Source of the DNA: Thermomonas sp.
GTDB taxonomy: Bacteria > Pseudomonadota > Gammaproteobacteria > Xanthomonadales > Xanthomonadaceae
Length of the DNA stretch: 39,910 nt
Assembly: GCA_020692565.1 (NCBI GenBank)
Contig: JAIMKJ010000021.1
Coordinates: 29,343 to 69,252, forward strand
Direction: 5' to 3'
The stretch's first letter is position 1; the number at the start of each line of letters is the position of its first letter. A program made the position numbers and the translations under genes. Below the pieces are notes generated by a model that made no database searches, had not been told where the DNA came from, and saw only the letters and a list, made by a program, of their open reading frames with translations. This document shows positions 9,339 through 17,945 of this stretch, piece by piece.

Positions 9339-9919
9339 CGTTGCGCCTGCTGAAGTGGCTGCTGCCGATCGCGCTCGCCTTGCTGTTGACCGCCTGCGCC
9401 TCCGGCGGCGGAAAGCTGCAGCGAAAAGGCGAAGCCACCGCGTTCGACATGACCCTCACCAGCTCGCTGGACTGGGCGCGCATCAAGAGCCGCCGCAACG
9501 AGCTGTGGACCATCGACGGCGTCGCGCTGAACCGTCTGATCATCTTCTCCAAGATCAAACCCGGCGAACACGTCTTCCAACTTGTGCGCGAGCGCAGATC
9601 GCGTCCGGACGGCCCGTGGTACCGCGCCGGCATGCGTCTGGACGAACTGCAGAAACTGGTGGCCGACGGCTTCGTCGACCAGCAGTGGGTGGGCATCCAG
9701 ACCACAAATCTGCGCCCGCACAGCTTCGGTAGCGTCGAAGGCATCCGTTTCGATGTCGAAATGACCAATCCCGACGGACTGATCTACAAAGGCACGGCCG
9801 CGGTCGCCGAGCGCAACCGATTCCTCAACGTGCTGGTCTGGATCGCGCCGCAGGAGTACTACCACGGCCGCGACGTGGCGGCGGTGCAGGCGATGCTGGA
9901 CGGCATGCGTTTCAAGTGA
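9335..9919 (+). CDS. putative outer-membrane lipoprotein of unknown function
   Basis: The 194-residue product has a lipoprotein signal peptide with the lipobox LLTAC (cysteine at about residue 21) followed by ASGGG. Residue +2 is Ala, so the Lol rule predicts outer-membrane sorting. The mature part is alpha/beta without a motif I recognise. The start overlaps the M48 peptidase stop (ATGA at 9335-9338), showing translational coupling. It may be a partner or substrate of that peptidase, which is inference from context only. Confidence 0.88.
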   Translation: MTLRLLKWLLPIALALLLTACASGGGKLQRKGEATAFDMTLTSSLDWARIKSRRNELWTIDGVALNRLIIFSKIKPGEHVFQLVRERRSRPDGPWYRAGMRLDELQKLVADGFVDQQWVGIQTTNLRPHSFGSVEGIRFDVEMTNPDGLIYKGTAAVAERNRFLNVLVWIAPQEYYHGRDVAAVQAMLDGMRFK

Positions 9920-9949
9920 CCCGATATCTGTCTGCGACGCAAGACTTTC

Positions 9950-10030
9950 GCAGGAGGGCCTTCAGGCCCGACCTTTTCGCACAGGATCCATCTCATGCAG
10001 GTCGTCAGGGCTGAAGCCCTCCTGCTGCGA
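9950..10030. repeat. imperfect inverted REP-like pair
   Basis: The left element at 9950-9972 (GCAGGAGGGCCTTCAGGCCC, then GAC) is an imperfect reverse complement of the right element at 10001-10030, which contains GTCAGGGCTGAAGCCCTCCT. Each has a small internal palindrome (GGGCCTTCAGGCCC and GGGCTGAAGCCC). They are 28 bp apart, just after the lipoprotein gene and before the convergent small membrane protein gene. Their form fits xanthomonad REP doublets, and they may also act as a transcription end structure. Confidence 0.65.
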
Positions 10031-10036
10031 GAGTGA

Positions 10037-10306
10037 TCAATCCCCGCCACCGCCATCACCGCCGCCGAAATCACCATCGAAGCGATCGTTGTCGTCGCGG
10101 CGGTCATGGCGCCGATACCAGCCGGCGCCCGAACTACCGCGACCCGAGCCGCCGCGCCCTGCCCGCGCCGTACTCGCGATGAACAACAGCCCCGTCATCG
10201 CGGACACCACCGCAACGATCTGGAAACCGGCGACCAGTGCGGCCAGGCCCACCGCGAACAGCAACAGCCCCAGAAATCTTCTCGACACGACAGCGCCCCG
10301 CATCAT
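10037..10306 (-). CDS. small membrane protein with glycine/aspartate-rich tail
   Basis: The 89-residue product from the ATG at 10306 has two closely spaced hydrophobic segments (RRFLGLLLFAVGLAALVAGF and IVAVVSAMTGLLFIAST, about 9-46). A low-complexity Gly/Ser/Arg/Asp tail follows, ending in FGGGDGGGGD. Such tails occur in small TPM-like or GlyGly-tail membrane proteins. No function can be assigned. The frame stays open upstream to 10708, but that part has no hydrophobic or family pattern. Ribosome-binding sites are weak for every start, and a GTG four codons in from the second ATG is also possible. Confidence 0.55.
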   Translation of the reverse strand: MMRGAVVSRRFLGLLLFAVGLAALVAGFQIVAVVSAMTGLLFIASTARAGRGGSGRGSSGAGWYRRHDRRDDNDRFDGDFGGGDGGGGD

Positions 10307-10729
10307 GGTCAACGTGGGCGGCAATGTGCCATGAAATCGATGCGACGGTTGACTTCCGTGATTCGCCGTGACGCGACCGTATTCCCCACTTACGACGTCG
10401 ATCTTTTGCGCGGACAAGACGCAACGCGTCGCAGATGGCTTGGGGAGACCGACATGCGGAAGGAAGCAAATGCCGGATCGGCACTGACGGAAAATCGATT
10501 CGACGATGCGGATGGAAACATGCGCAAGCACGAAGATCGCCATAGTCCACGGCAGACGACAATCATTCTTTCGATTCAGAATATCAATAAACGTGCGCGC
10601 GGGCGGCGATCGCTCGTGTGATGTCCGGCACTGATGGAGCACCTCGCCGATGTTAGATTTTCCTGCAGGAGGGATCCGACCCGTTTGCGCCCTGCAAACG
10701 GGAAACACTTAAATATGGAGGTTTAAGTA
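10307..10729. other. intergenic region with a leader hairpin near its end
   Basis: I see no supportable gene in most of this 423-bp stretch. Its last 50 bp contain a 9-bp stem-loop, CCCGTTTGC / GCAAACGGG (10680-10702, loop GCCCT). It stands 14 nt before a strong ribosome-binding site (GGAGG, 10717-10721) for the secreted protein at 10730. The hairpin probably belongs to the 5' untranslated region of that mRNA and could stabilise or regulate it. Confidence 0.5.
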
Positions 10730-11425
10730 ATGAAATCATCCCGCACACTGATGCCGTTTCTGATGGCCGCGGCCATCTCGGCCCTCACGCCTTCGATCGC
10801 GCTTGCGACGGATGCCGCCGCAACGCCGAAGGCTTCGGCCGACATCGTGCGTCTGGCACACAAGTCATCCGCCGACATCACCGCCGCCGACATCGAAAAG
10901 ATCGTCGACTCGATCGCGAGGAATCGCATCGATGTCGAGAATCTCGCGGTTTTCATGGGAAAACTCGACCATCATCAGCGGGAAGCCATGCGGCTGCTCC
11001 TCGCGGACAAAGCAAACATCGATGTCAAGGCCTTCGCGCCGGGCGACACGCCGGCCGCGCAGCCAGAATTGTCCACCATACGCGCTTATACCTACGTCGA
11101 AACCATCGAAAACGTCTGGACGTGGGACTACAACCCGAAGATTTTCGCCAGCTTCCACTACCAGGACGCGAATTGCGACGGCGATCCGAACGACAACGAA
11201 TACGTGTTCTATTACCCGATCTCGACATCGTCGTCGACCAAGGGAAACCTGCGGTGGACCACGACGAGCCCATTGGTCTACGCGGCTTTCAGCCTGGCGT
11301 ACGGCGGGAACATCAGCGCCTTCGGCACGTCCTGGAGCGAAGTGCGTTTGTGCATCGGCGATAGCGGCGTCGCGGCAGCAGGCGGCGCTGGCCACGTCGC
11401 GTCGACGGTTTTCGTTCACTACTGA
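10730..11425 (+). CDS. secreted protein of unknown function with a calcium-loop-like motif
   Basis: The 231-residue product has a signal peptide (about 1-26, MKSSRTLMPFLMAAAISALT...ALA) and a helical N-terminal region (about 30-100). A beta-rich C-terminal half carries D-A-N-C-D-G-D-P-N-D (about 153-162), which matches the DxNxDG calcium-binding loop pattern. Only two cysteines are evident in the mature protein, in that loop and in VRLCIGD, so a disulfide is likely. The GGAGG ribosome-binding site 8 nt from the ATG is the best in this region and suggests high expression. I recognise no family. Adhesin, inhibitor or enzyme roles are all open. Confidence 0.8.
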   Translation: MKSSRTLMPFLMAAAISALTPSIALATDAAATPKASADIVRLAHKSSADITAADIEKIVDSIARNRIDVENLAVFMGKLDHHQREAMRLLLADKANIDVKAFAPGDTPAAQPELSTIRAYTYVETIENVWTWDYNPKIFASFHYQDANCDGDPNDNEYVFYYPISTSSSTKGNLRWTTTSPLVYAAFSLAYGGNISAFGTSWSEVRLCIGDSGVAAAGGAGHVASTVFVHY

Positions 11426-11455
11426 GCCCGAAATCCTTCACGCGCATCGCGCTTT

Positions 11456-11488
11456 CCGTTCGGGGCATCGTTCTGATGCCCCGAACGG
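11456..11488. terminator. strong stem-loop between convergent genes
   Basis: A perfect 14-bp stem, CCGTTCGGGGCATC / GATGCCCCGAACGG with a GTTCT loop, lies 31 bp after the stop of the secreted protein gene and 84 bp from the stop of the convergent cyclophilin gene. The T-tract is poor on either side, so termination efficiency is uncertain, but its position and stability suggest a transcription end or 3'-end stabiliser. Confidence 0.65.
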
Positions 11489-11571
11489 CGAACCGGATCA
11501 GCGCACCACAGCAAAGCAGGTCGACGCGGAAGCTCGACACGCCTGCTTCGCCTCGGCTGCGCGGGCAACAA

Positions 11572-12066
11572 TCACGCAGCCAGTATCCTGTTCCACTCCG
11601 CCACGCGATCGGCCTTCGCGGCCAGCGCGGCTTCGGCATCGCCTTCGATCTTCAGCGACTTGATGATGTCGCCGCCGCGGATACTGTCGACCACATCCAT
11701 GCCTTCCAGCACCTTGCCGAAGACGGTGTGCTTGCCGTCGAGCCAGCCGCAGGGGACGTGGGTGATGAAGAACTGGCTGCCGTTGGTATTGGGGCCGGCG
11801 TTGGCCATCGACAGCACGCCGCGCTCGTGGGCGACGCCGTTGTTGGCTTCGTCCTCGAACTTGTAGCCCGGGCCGCCGGTACCGCGGCCCTGCGGGCAGC
11901 CGCCCTGGACCATGAAGTCGGGGATAACGCGGTGGAAGATCAGGCCGTTGTAGAACCCGCGCTGGGCGAGGTTGACGAAGTTGGCGACGGTCAGCGGCGC
12001 CTTGTCGGCGTGCAACTGGATGCGGATCGGGCCGCGGTCGGTATCGAAATGGGCGATGAGGCTCAT
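11572..12066 (-). CDS. ppiB: peptidyl-prolyl cis-trans isomerase, cyclophilin type
   Basis: A 164-residue cytoplasmic cyclophilin that catalyses proline isomerisation during protein folding. The family core is complete: [13 protein letters not shown] with the catalytic arginine, [12 protein letters not shown], the [18 protein letters not shown] strand, and [13 protein letters not shown]. There is no signal peptide, which matches PpiB rather than periplasmic PpiA. The ATG at 12066 has a GGAGC ribosome-binding site. The upstream extension to 12156 lacks homology. Confidence 0.95.
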   Translation of the reverse strand: MSLIAHFDTDRGPIRIQLHADKAPLTVANFVNLAQRGFYNGLIFHRVIPDFMVQGGCPQGRGTGGPGYKFEDEANNGVAHERGVLSMANAGPNTNGSQFFITHVPCGWLDGKHTVFGKVLEGMDVVDSIRGGDIIKSLKIEGDAEAALAAKADRVAEWNRILAA

Positions 12067-12205
12067 GGTCAGGCTCCGGGTGGGATCAGATGGACGCAGG
12101 GTCGGGACGACGTGGTGTCGAAACGACGCGGATAAAGGGGGGCGACACCGTAGCATGCCGGCCCCGCCCGCCGGGCGCAGGCACCGGGCTTCCAGCCGGC
12201 CGGGC

Positions 12206-12430
12206 TCAGCGGCGGTGGTGATCGATGACCGACATCGCCAATGCGGCCCAGCTGAAGACCAACAGCCCGCCGCCGACGGCCAGCAGCGGCAGCCGGAACG
12301 TCGATGGCAGGGCCAGGGCGACCGCAGAATCCGGGGCGAACTGCATCGCCAGCCCCGGCCCGAGCAGGGCCAGACCGATCAAATCGAGGGCGATCAGCCA
12401 CATCGGCGGCTTCCAAGGGGTCCTGGGCAT
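12206..12430 (-). CDS. small two-helix membrane protein
   Basis: The 74-residue product shows two hydrophobic segments ([20 protein letters not shown] at about 12-31 and [23 protein letters not shown] at about 47-69). A short basic N-terminus and a DHHRR tail flank them. The layout fits small conserved inner-membrane proteins. No catalytic motif or family is recognised. It lies upstream of the cyclophilin gene on the same strand and is divergent from typA. Confidence 0.62.
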   Translation of the reverse strand: MPRTPWKPPMWLIALDLIGLALLGPGLAMQFAPDSAVALALPSTFRLPLLAVGGGLLVFSWAALAMSVIDHHRR

Positions 12431-12478
12431 TGGATTTCCGGAAATCTGAACGGGCGAACCGAGCCATTACGCCCGGTC

Positions 12479-12497
12479 GCCGGCTATAATAGCCGGC
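12479..12497 (+). promoter_or_regulatory. typA promoter, consensus -10 inside a perfect palindrome
   Basis: A consensus -10 hexamer TATAAT (12485-12490) sits in the centre of the perfect palindrome GCCGGCTAT-A-ATAGCCGGC (12479-12497), 57 bp before the typA ATG. No good TTGACA-like -35 is seen 16-18 bp upstream. Either the promoter relies on another feature, or the palindrome is a binding site for a regulator that covers the -10. Confidence 0.6.
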
Positions 12498-12546
12498 TTC
12501 CTTTCACGAAAATTCAGCGTCCGGCCACACCCGGGCGCCCATCGCC

Positions 12547-14403
12547 ATGTCCGCATCCCAATCTGTTGAACGCCTGCGCAATATCGCCATCGTCGCCCAC
12601 GTCGACCACGGCAAGACCACCCTCGTCGACCAGTTGCTCAAGCAGTCGGGCACCTTCAGTGAGCGCACGGTCACGACCGAACGCATGATGGACAGCAATG
12701 ATCTCGAAAAGGAACGTGGCATCACGATCCTCTCGAAGAACACCGCGATCCGCTGGACATCGCCCGAGGGCGAGGAGTACCGGATCAATATCGTCGACAC
12801 CCCCGGACACGCCGACTTCGGCGGCGAAGTCGAGCGCGTGCTGTCGATGGTCGACTCGGTGCTGATCCTGGTCGACGCGATGGACGGCCCCATGCCGCAG
12901 ACCCGCTTCGTGACCCAGAAAGCCTTCGCGATGGGCTTCAAGCCGATCGTCGTGGTCAACAAGGTCGACCGCCCGGGCGCCCGCCCGGACTGGGTGCTGG
13001 ACCAGACCTTCGATCTGTTCGACCGTCTCGGCGCCACCGATGAGCAGTTGGACTTCCACACCGTCTACGCTTCGGCGCTGCACGGTTACGCCGGCCTCGA
13101 CCCGAGCGTGCGCAGCGGCGACATGACCGCACTGTTCCAGACCATCGTCGATCACGTGGCACCGCCGCCGGTCGATCTGGAAGGCCCGTTCCAGATGCGC
13201 GTGACCTCGCTGGACTACAGCAACTACGTCGGCATCATCGGCGTCGGCCGCATCCAGCGCGGCAAGGTCAGGACCAACCAGCAGGTCACGGTGATCGACC
13301 GCGAAGGCAAGACCCGCAACGCCAAAGTGCTGCAGGTGCTGGGTTTCCTCGGCCTGGAACGCCATGAAGTGAAGGAAGCCCAGGCCGGCGACATCATCGC
13401 GATGTCGGGCATCGAAGGCCTGGGTATTTCCGACACGATCTGCGACCCCTCGGCGGTCGAACAACTGCCGGTGCTCACGGTCGACGAACCCACGATCTCG
13501 ATGACCTTCCAGGTCAACGACTCGCCGTTCGCCGGCGTGAAGGACCGCAGCGGCGGCAAGTTCCTGACCTCGCGCCAGCTGCGCGACCGCCTGGTGCGCG
13601 AAACCCAGCACAACGTGGCGCTGAAGGTCGAAGACACCGCCGACGCCGACAAATTCAAGGTCAGCGGCCGCGGCGAGCTGCATCTGTCGATCCTGATCGA
13701 AACCATGCGTCGCGAAGGCTACGAGCTGGCGGTATCGCGTCCGGAAGTGATCATCAAGGAGATCGACGGCGAGAAGATGGAGCCGTTCGAAGCGCTGGTG
13801 GTCGACCTCGAAGAAGCCTACCAGGGCGGCGTGATGTCGCGCCTCGGCGAGCGCAAGGCGCAACTGACCAACATGGAGCCGGACGGCAAGGGTCGCGTGC
13901 GCATCGACTTCATGATCCCGGCGCGCGGGCTGATCGGTTTCCAGACCGAATTCCGCACGATTACTGCAGGTACCGGCCTGTTGTTCCACGTCTTCGACCA
14001 TTACGGCCCGAAGACCGAGGGCGACATCGGCCAGCGCCAGAACGGCGTGCTGATCTCCAACGGCACCGGCCCCTCGCCCGCCTACGCGCAGATCGCGATG
14101 CAGGAACGCGGCCGCCTGTTCATCGAGCCGGGCGACGAAATCTACGAAGGCCAGATCGTCGGCATCCACTCGAAGGACAACGACCTCACCGTCAATGCGC
14201 TGCGCGGCAAACAGCTCACCAACTTCCGCGCCTCCGGCAAGGACGACGACGTGGGCCTGATCCCGGCGATCAAGTTCTCGCTGGAACAGGCGCTGGAATT
14301 CATCGACGACGACGAACTGGTCGAAATCACCCCGAAGGCGATCCGTCTGCGCAAGAAACAGCGCACCGAGAACGACCGCAAGCGCGCGTCCCGCGCCGCT
14401 TAA
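12547..14403 (+). CDS. typA: ribosome-associated translational GTPase TypA/BipA
   Basis: BipA binds the 70S ribosome and supports 50S assembly and stress or low-temperature growth. The 618-residue protein has the full GTPase motif set: G1 AHVDHGKTT (17-25), RGITI in switch [12 protein letters not shown] (G3) and NKVDRP (G4). EF-G-like domains II, III and V follow, then the BipA-specific C-terminal domain (about 480-600: [14 protein letters not shown], then [11 protein letters not shown]). The length is normal for TypA. The ATG lies 57 bp after a TATAAT element. The C-terminus is Lys/Arg-rich. Confidence 0.97.
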   Translation: MSASQSVERLRNIAIVAHVDHGKTTLVDQLLKQSGTFSERTVTTERMMDSNDLEKERGITILSKNTAIRWTSPEGEEYRINIVDTPGHADFGGEVERVLSMVDSVLILVDAMDGPMPQTRFVTQKAFAMGFKPIVVVNKVDRPGARPDWVLDQTFDLFDRLGATDEQLDFHTVYASALHGYAGLDPSVRSGDMTALFQTIVDHVAPPPVDLEGPFQMRVTSLDYSNYVGIIGVGRIQRGKVRTNQQVTVIDREGKTRNAKVLQVLGFLGLERHEVKEAQAGDIIAMSGIEGLGISDTICDPSAVEQLPVLTVDEPTISMTFQVNDSPFAGVKDRSGGKFLTSRQLRDRLVRETQHNVALKVEDTADADKFKVSGRGELHLSILIETMRREGYELAVSRPEVIIKEIDGEKMEPFEALVVDLEEAYQGGVMSRLGERKAQLTNMEPDGKGRVRIDFMIPARGLIGFQTEFRTITAGTGLLFHVFDHYGPKTEGDIGQRQNGVLISNGTGPSPAYAQIAMQERGRLFIEPGDEIYEGQIVGIHSKDNDLTVNALRGKQLTNFRASGKDDDVGLIPAIKFSLEQALEFIDDDELVEITPKAIRLRKKQRTENDRKRASRAA

Positions 14404-14425
14404 GCCGCGGGACGCCCACGCCGAC

Positions 14426-14944
14426 ATGCCACCGGATGCGCCGAACGACGAAGGTCATCGCGCGCATCCCGGTCTGCACGTCATCGCACTGGTCGAACTG
14501 GGCAAGGGCATCTTCGCGCTGCTCGCCGCCGGCGCCATCGCCGCGCTGGGTGCCGCGCGGATCGATGACGCCATCCACCGGTTGGCCGCGCTGTCGCATT
14601 TCGACGCGATCCACCGGGCGCTGTCCGCTGCCGCCAAGCATCTCGATCCGGCCTCGGTGCGACTGATCGTAGTCGCGATCGTGGCCTACGGCGCACTGCG
14701 TCTGATCGAGGGCTGGGGGCTGTGGCGCGCACGCGCCTGGGCGTCGTGGCTGGGCGCCGTGTCGGTTGCGCTCTACCTGCCTTTCGATCTGTACGCATCG
14801 GTCCGCCATCCGGGCTGGCTCGCATTCGTCGTGCTCGCGATCAACCTTGCGATCCTCTGGATCCTGACGCGCGATCTCATCGGCCGGCGCAATGCCGGCA
14901 GACGCTCTTCCGTTCGCGACACCCGCCGCGAGCGGGATGCCTGA
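14426..14944 (+). CDS. DUF2127 membrane protein, copy 1
   Basis: The 172-residue protein carries the DUF2127 pattern: an N-terminal HPGLHVIALVELGKG segment, a membrane helix (FALLAAGAIAALGA), a soluble loop with a conserved FDAIHRAL helix, and two to three further helices. The motif RLIEGWGLWRARAWASWLG lies at about 92-110. Function is unknown for the family. It begins 22 bp after typA and is followed by a paralogue (14979), so it may be read through from the typA promoter. Confidence 0.85.
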   Translation: MPPDAPNDEGHRAHPGLHVIALVELGKGIFALLAAGAIAALGAARIDDAIHRLAALSHFDAIHRALSAAAKHLDPASVRLIVVAIVAYGALRLIEGWGLWRARAWASWLGAVSVALYLPFDLYASVRHPGWLAFVVLAINLAILWILTRDLIGRRNAGRRSSVRDTRRERDA

Positions 14945-14978
14945 CGCGATCCCCGACACGCCCCGAGACACCATCACG

Positions 14979-15473
14979 ATGAGCGAACAGACCGCCTACA
15001 ACCCGAGCCCGCGCGCGCACCCCGGGCTGCATGCCATCGCGCTGATCGAATTGGGCAAAGGCCTGGTCTCGGTATCCGCGGCGATCACACTGGCGCTGGT
15101 CGGCCCATCGCCGATCCGCGCGTTGATCGCCGCCATCGGCGAACGCCTGCATTTCGATACCCGGCACAGCGCGCTCGCCCGCCTCATCGAAGGCATCACC
15201 CCCGAGACCGTCCATTTCGCGGTCGCGGCCATCGGCGTTTACGCTTTCCTGCGTTTCCTGCTGTTCTGGGGACTGTGGCGGGTGAAGGCCTGGGCATCGT
15301 GGCTGGGCGCCTGCGCGGCCGTGCTGTACGTGCCGTTCTGTCTGTTCGCGCTGTGGCGCTACCCGGGCTGGCCGACGGCGGCCGTGCTCACGCTGAATCT
15401 CGTCATTGTCTGGGTGCTGGTGCGCGACCTGCTCAAGCGCAGAGCTGCGAAACGCGTCGCCGACGGTCGCTGA
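14979..15473 (+). CDS. DUF2127 membrane protein, copy 2
   Basis: The 164-residue product is a clear paralogue of the preceding gene. It shares HPGLHAIALIELGKG near the N-terminus, a central soluble helix, the LFWGLWRVKAWASWLG motif and the final VIVWVLVRDLL helix. I start at the ATG at 14979 (MSEQTAYNPSPRAHPG), which puts the conserved HPG motif at the same distance from the N-terminus as in copy 1. An ATG at 14892 would overlap copy 1. The pair looks like a tandem duplication that has since diverged. Confidence 0.83.
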   Translation: MSEQTAYNPSPRAHPGLHAIALIELGKGLVSVSAAITLALVGPSPIRALIAAIGERLHFDTRHSALARLIEGITPETVHFAVAAIGVYAFLRFLLFWGLWRVKAWASWLGACAAVLYVPFCLFALWRYPGWPTAAVLTLNLVIVWVLVRDLLKRRAAKRVADGR

Positions 15474-15492
15474 TAGCGACAAGGCCGCTGAC

Positions 15493-16272
15493 GTGGATCT
15501 CGCGCTCGATCCCCAACTCTGGTTACTGACCGCCCTCGCCGGCTTCGCCGCAGGCCTGATCGACAGCATCGTCGGCGGCGGCGGGCTGGTGCTGACGCCG
15601 GCCATGCTCAATCTGCATCCGGGTCTGCACATCCTGCAGGCCATCGGCACGCAGCGCACCAGCTCGATCTTCGGCACATCGGTCGCCGCCTGGAATTATC
15701 TGCGCCGCATCCGCATCGAGCGCCGCATTCTGATCTCCGCGTGCGTCGCTGCGCTCGTCGCTTCGGCGGGCGGCGTGCAGCTGGCCAAACGCATCGATGC
15801 CGACGTATTGAAGTGGACGGTGCTTGCGATCTGCGTGGTCCTGGCGGTCTACACCGTGCTGCGCAAGGATCTCGGGCTGCGCGAAGAGCGCCGTTTCCAT
15901 CCGAAACACGAGGCCATCGCCGCCGCTTCCATCGGTGCGGCGACCGGTTTCTACAACGGCCTGATCGGTCCGGGCACCGGCACGATCATGGTCTTCGCGT
16001 TCGTGAGTTTCCTGGGGCTGGATTTCCTGAAGTCCTCCGCCGTCTCCAAGTCCGCCAACGTCGCCGCCGATCTCAGTTCATGGACGGTGCTGATGCTCAG
16101 CGGCTTCGTGCTGTGGGCGCTGGCGATTCCACTGGTCGTGGGCAACGTCATCGGCAGTTATATCGGCAGCCATCTCGCGATCCGGCGCGGCCAGGGCTTC
16201 GTTCGCGCGATGTTCCTGGCGATCGTGCTGGCGCTGATCGCGCGACAGGCCTGGCAACTGGCGAATGCGTAG
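15493..16272 (+). CDS. TSUP-family (TauE/SafE) membrane permease
   Basis: The roughly 259-residue protein has about eight hydrophobic helices in two repeats. It shows the family's loop signatures AAGLIDSIVGGGGLVLTP (start of repeat 1) and GAATGFYNGLIGPGTGTIM (start of repeat 2). TSUP proteins export or import sulfite, sulfoacetate and related organic anions; the substrate here is unknown. I propose the GTG at 15493 as start. It lies 19 bp after the DUF2127 stop and just before VDLALDPQLWLLTALAGF. The ATG at 15406 would add a stretch that overlaps the upstream gene. Confidence 0.87.
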   Translation: MDLALDPQLWLLTALAGFAAGLIDSIVGGGGLVLTPAMLNLHPGLHILQAIGTQRTSSIFGTSVAAWNYLRRIRIERRILISACVAALVASAGGVQLAKRIDADVLKWTVLAICVVLAVYTVLRKDLGLREERRFHPKHEAIAAASIGAATGFYNGLIGPGTGTIMVFAFVSFLGLDFLKSSAVSKSANVAADLSSWTVLMLSGFVLWALAIPLVVGNVIGSYIGSHLAIRRGQGFVRAMFLAIVLALIARQAWQLANA

Positions 16273-16536
16273 GGATTCGCGCCGGCAGCCGTTGCCTTTC
16301 GATCGAATCAGGATGACCTTCTGCCGTTGCCGGGGTTGCCCGGTCTCATCGATCATGCGGGCATGATCTTGGCGGCGAAGACGCCTGCGGCAACGACCGC
16401 GACTCGCTTACGGCGGTCACATCCGCCGGCGGCGACCGTCCTGGTCGCAAGCGATCCGGAAAGGCAGCCCGCGGCTGCACCGCCATCCGCTATCGCCGGC
16501 ATCGACCCACCTTCTTTTCTCAGGAACCGTTCGCCC

Positions 16537-17853
16537 ATGAAGTCCGCAGTGAAATCCCTCCTGATCGCCGCCCTATCGCTGGCCGCGCTCGCCCCGCATG
16601 CCGCGCAGGCCGACGACCTTCGCGCCAAGGACACCTTCGCGGTGATCTGGGAACGGCTGCAGAACAGCGGCTTCAAGGGCAAGCATGAGGGCCTGGACTG
16701 GACGGCGCTGAAAGCCGAGCACCAGCCCGATATCGAAGGCGCGAAAGACATCGCCGGCCTGCGCAAGGAAATCAACGAACTCCTGCAGGCGCTGCGCGCT
16801 TCGCACCTGGTGCTGATCCCCGCGGAAGCCATGCCGCAGCCCGGCAAGACCGCGCCGGTCGGCAACGGCGAAGTGGGACTGCGCCTGACCCTGATCGACG
16901 GCAAACTGTACGTGGCGCAGGTCATCGACGGTTTCCCGGCGCAGCGCGCCGGCATCCGCCCGGGCTGGCAGGTGGAGCGCATCGGCGACTTCGACGCCAC
17001 GGCGGCCATGTCGGCGCTGGCGAACGCTGCGCCGGAAGCCGCGCGCCGCGGCGCCACCATGCTGCAATTGCGCGCGAACGGCCTGGTGGACCAGGTCCAG
17101 CCGGGCGCCGAAGTGATGCTGCGACTGCGCGACCCGGCCGGCGCACTCAGCACGATCTCGCTGAAGGCGATCGTCAACCCGAATGTGCAGGAGATGACCC
17201 TGCCCGGCCTGCCGCCGATGGCGCTGCGCTTCAGTCAGCGCACAGTGCCGACTGCCGACGGCGGATGCGTGCTGTACGTCGAATTCAGCCAGTGGGCCAT
17301 GCCGGTCTACGACCAGTTCGTCGAAGCCCTGCGCCAGCACGGCGGCTGCAACGGGGTGGTGATCGACCTGCGCGGCAATTCCGGCGGGCTCGCCGTTTCG
17401 ATGAGCGCGGTCGGCGGCCTGTTCGTCGACAAGACCGTCTCCCTGGGCACGCTCACCACGTCAGGCGGCGATCTCAAGCTGGTCGCGATGCCCCGCCAGG
17501 TGACCAACGACGGCCGCGATGTCCGTCGCTTCTCCGGCCCGCTGGCGATCCTGACCGATCGCGCCTCGGTCAGCTGCTCGGATATCTTCCCCGCCAGCCT
17601 GCAGGCGCTCGGCCGCGCGCGGATCTTCGGCGAGACCAGCGCCGGCATGGCGCTGCCCTCGGGGGTCACGCCGCTGCCGTCGGGCGACCGCCTGATGTAC
17701 CCCACCGCCGATTTCACCGATCCCAACGATCGCCGCATCGAGGGCGTGGGCGTGGTGCCCGATGAATCCGCGCCTCCCACCGTCGAAGCCCTGCGCGCAG
17801 GGCGCGACCCGGCGATGGATGCGGCACTGGCCTGGATCGCCGCACCGCGCTGA
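16537..17853 (+). CDS. exported S41 family (tail-specific protease/tricorn-like) peptidase
   Basis: The 438-residue product has a signal peptide (MKSAVKSLLIAALSLAALAPHAAQA, about 1-25). A PDZ-like segment (about 105-215: DGFPAQRAGIRPGWQVERIGD) precedes the S41 catalytic domain (about 245-420). The domain contains VVIDLRGNSGG, then ILTDRASVSCSDIF with the probable nucleophile serine in SCSDIF, then FGETSAG. In CtpA enzymes the last segment reads GExTFGKG and supplies a catalytic lysine. Here the lysine is absent, which points to the tricorn/IRBP-like S41 branch or to a non-CtpA mechanism. The ATG at 16537 precedes the signal peptide; the longer open frame from 16327 has no signal sequence. Confidence 0.88.
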   Translation: MKSAVKSLLIAALSLAALAPHAAQADDLRAKDTFAVIWERLQNSGFKGKHEGLDWTALKAEHQPDIEGAKDIAGLRKEINELLQALRASHLVLIPAEAMPQPGKTAPVGNGEVGLRLTLIDGKLYVAQVIDGFPAQRAGIRPGWQVERIGDFDATAAMSALANAAPEAARRGATMLQLRANGLVDQVQPGAEVMLRLRDPAGALSTISLKAIVNPNVQEMTLPGLPPMALRFSQRTVPTADGGCVLYVEFSQWAMPVYDQFVEALRQHGGCNGVVIDLRGNSGGLAVSMSAVGGLFVDKTVSLGTLTTSGGDLKLVAMPRQVTNDGRDVRRFSGPLAILTDRASVSCSDIFPASLQALGRARIFGETSAGMALPSGVTPLPSGDRLMYPTADFTDPNDRRIEGVGVVPDESAPPTVEALRAGRDPAMDAALAWIAAPR

Positions 17854-17945
17854 CGCGCCCACGCCCGCATCGCCCCTGTTCACAGCGCTGCCTTTTCGCT
17901 GCATCCTTCCTCGTCACATCATCGTTTCCCGCATCGGAGTCGCCC

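Noticed and set aside
12514..14427. 637-codon minus-strand open frame over typA
   Set aside because: It mirrors the TypA coding sequence almost exactly and has the Asp/His/Val-rich composition of antisense frames in GC-rich DNA.
16327..16536. Longer N-terminus for the S41 peptidase
   Set aside because: The upstream part has no signal peptide, whereas the ATG at 16537 begins a perfect one.
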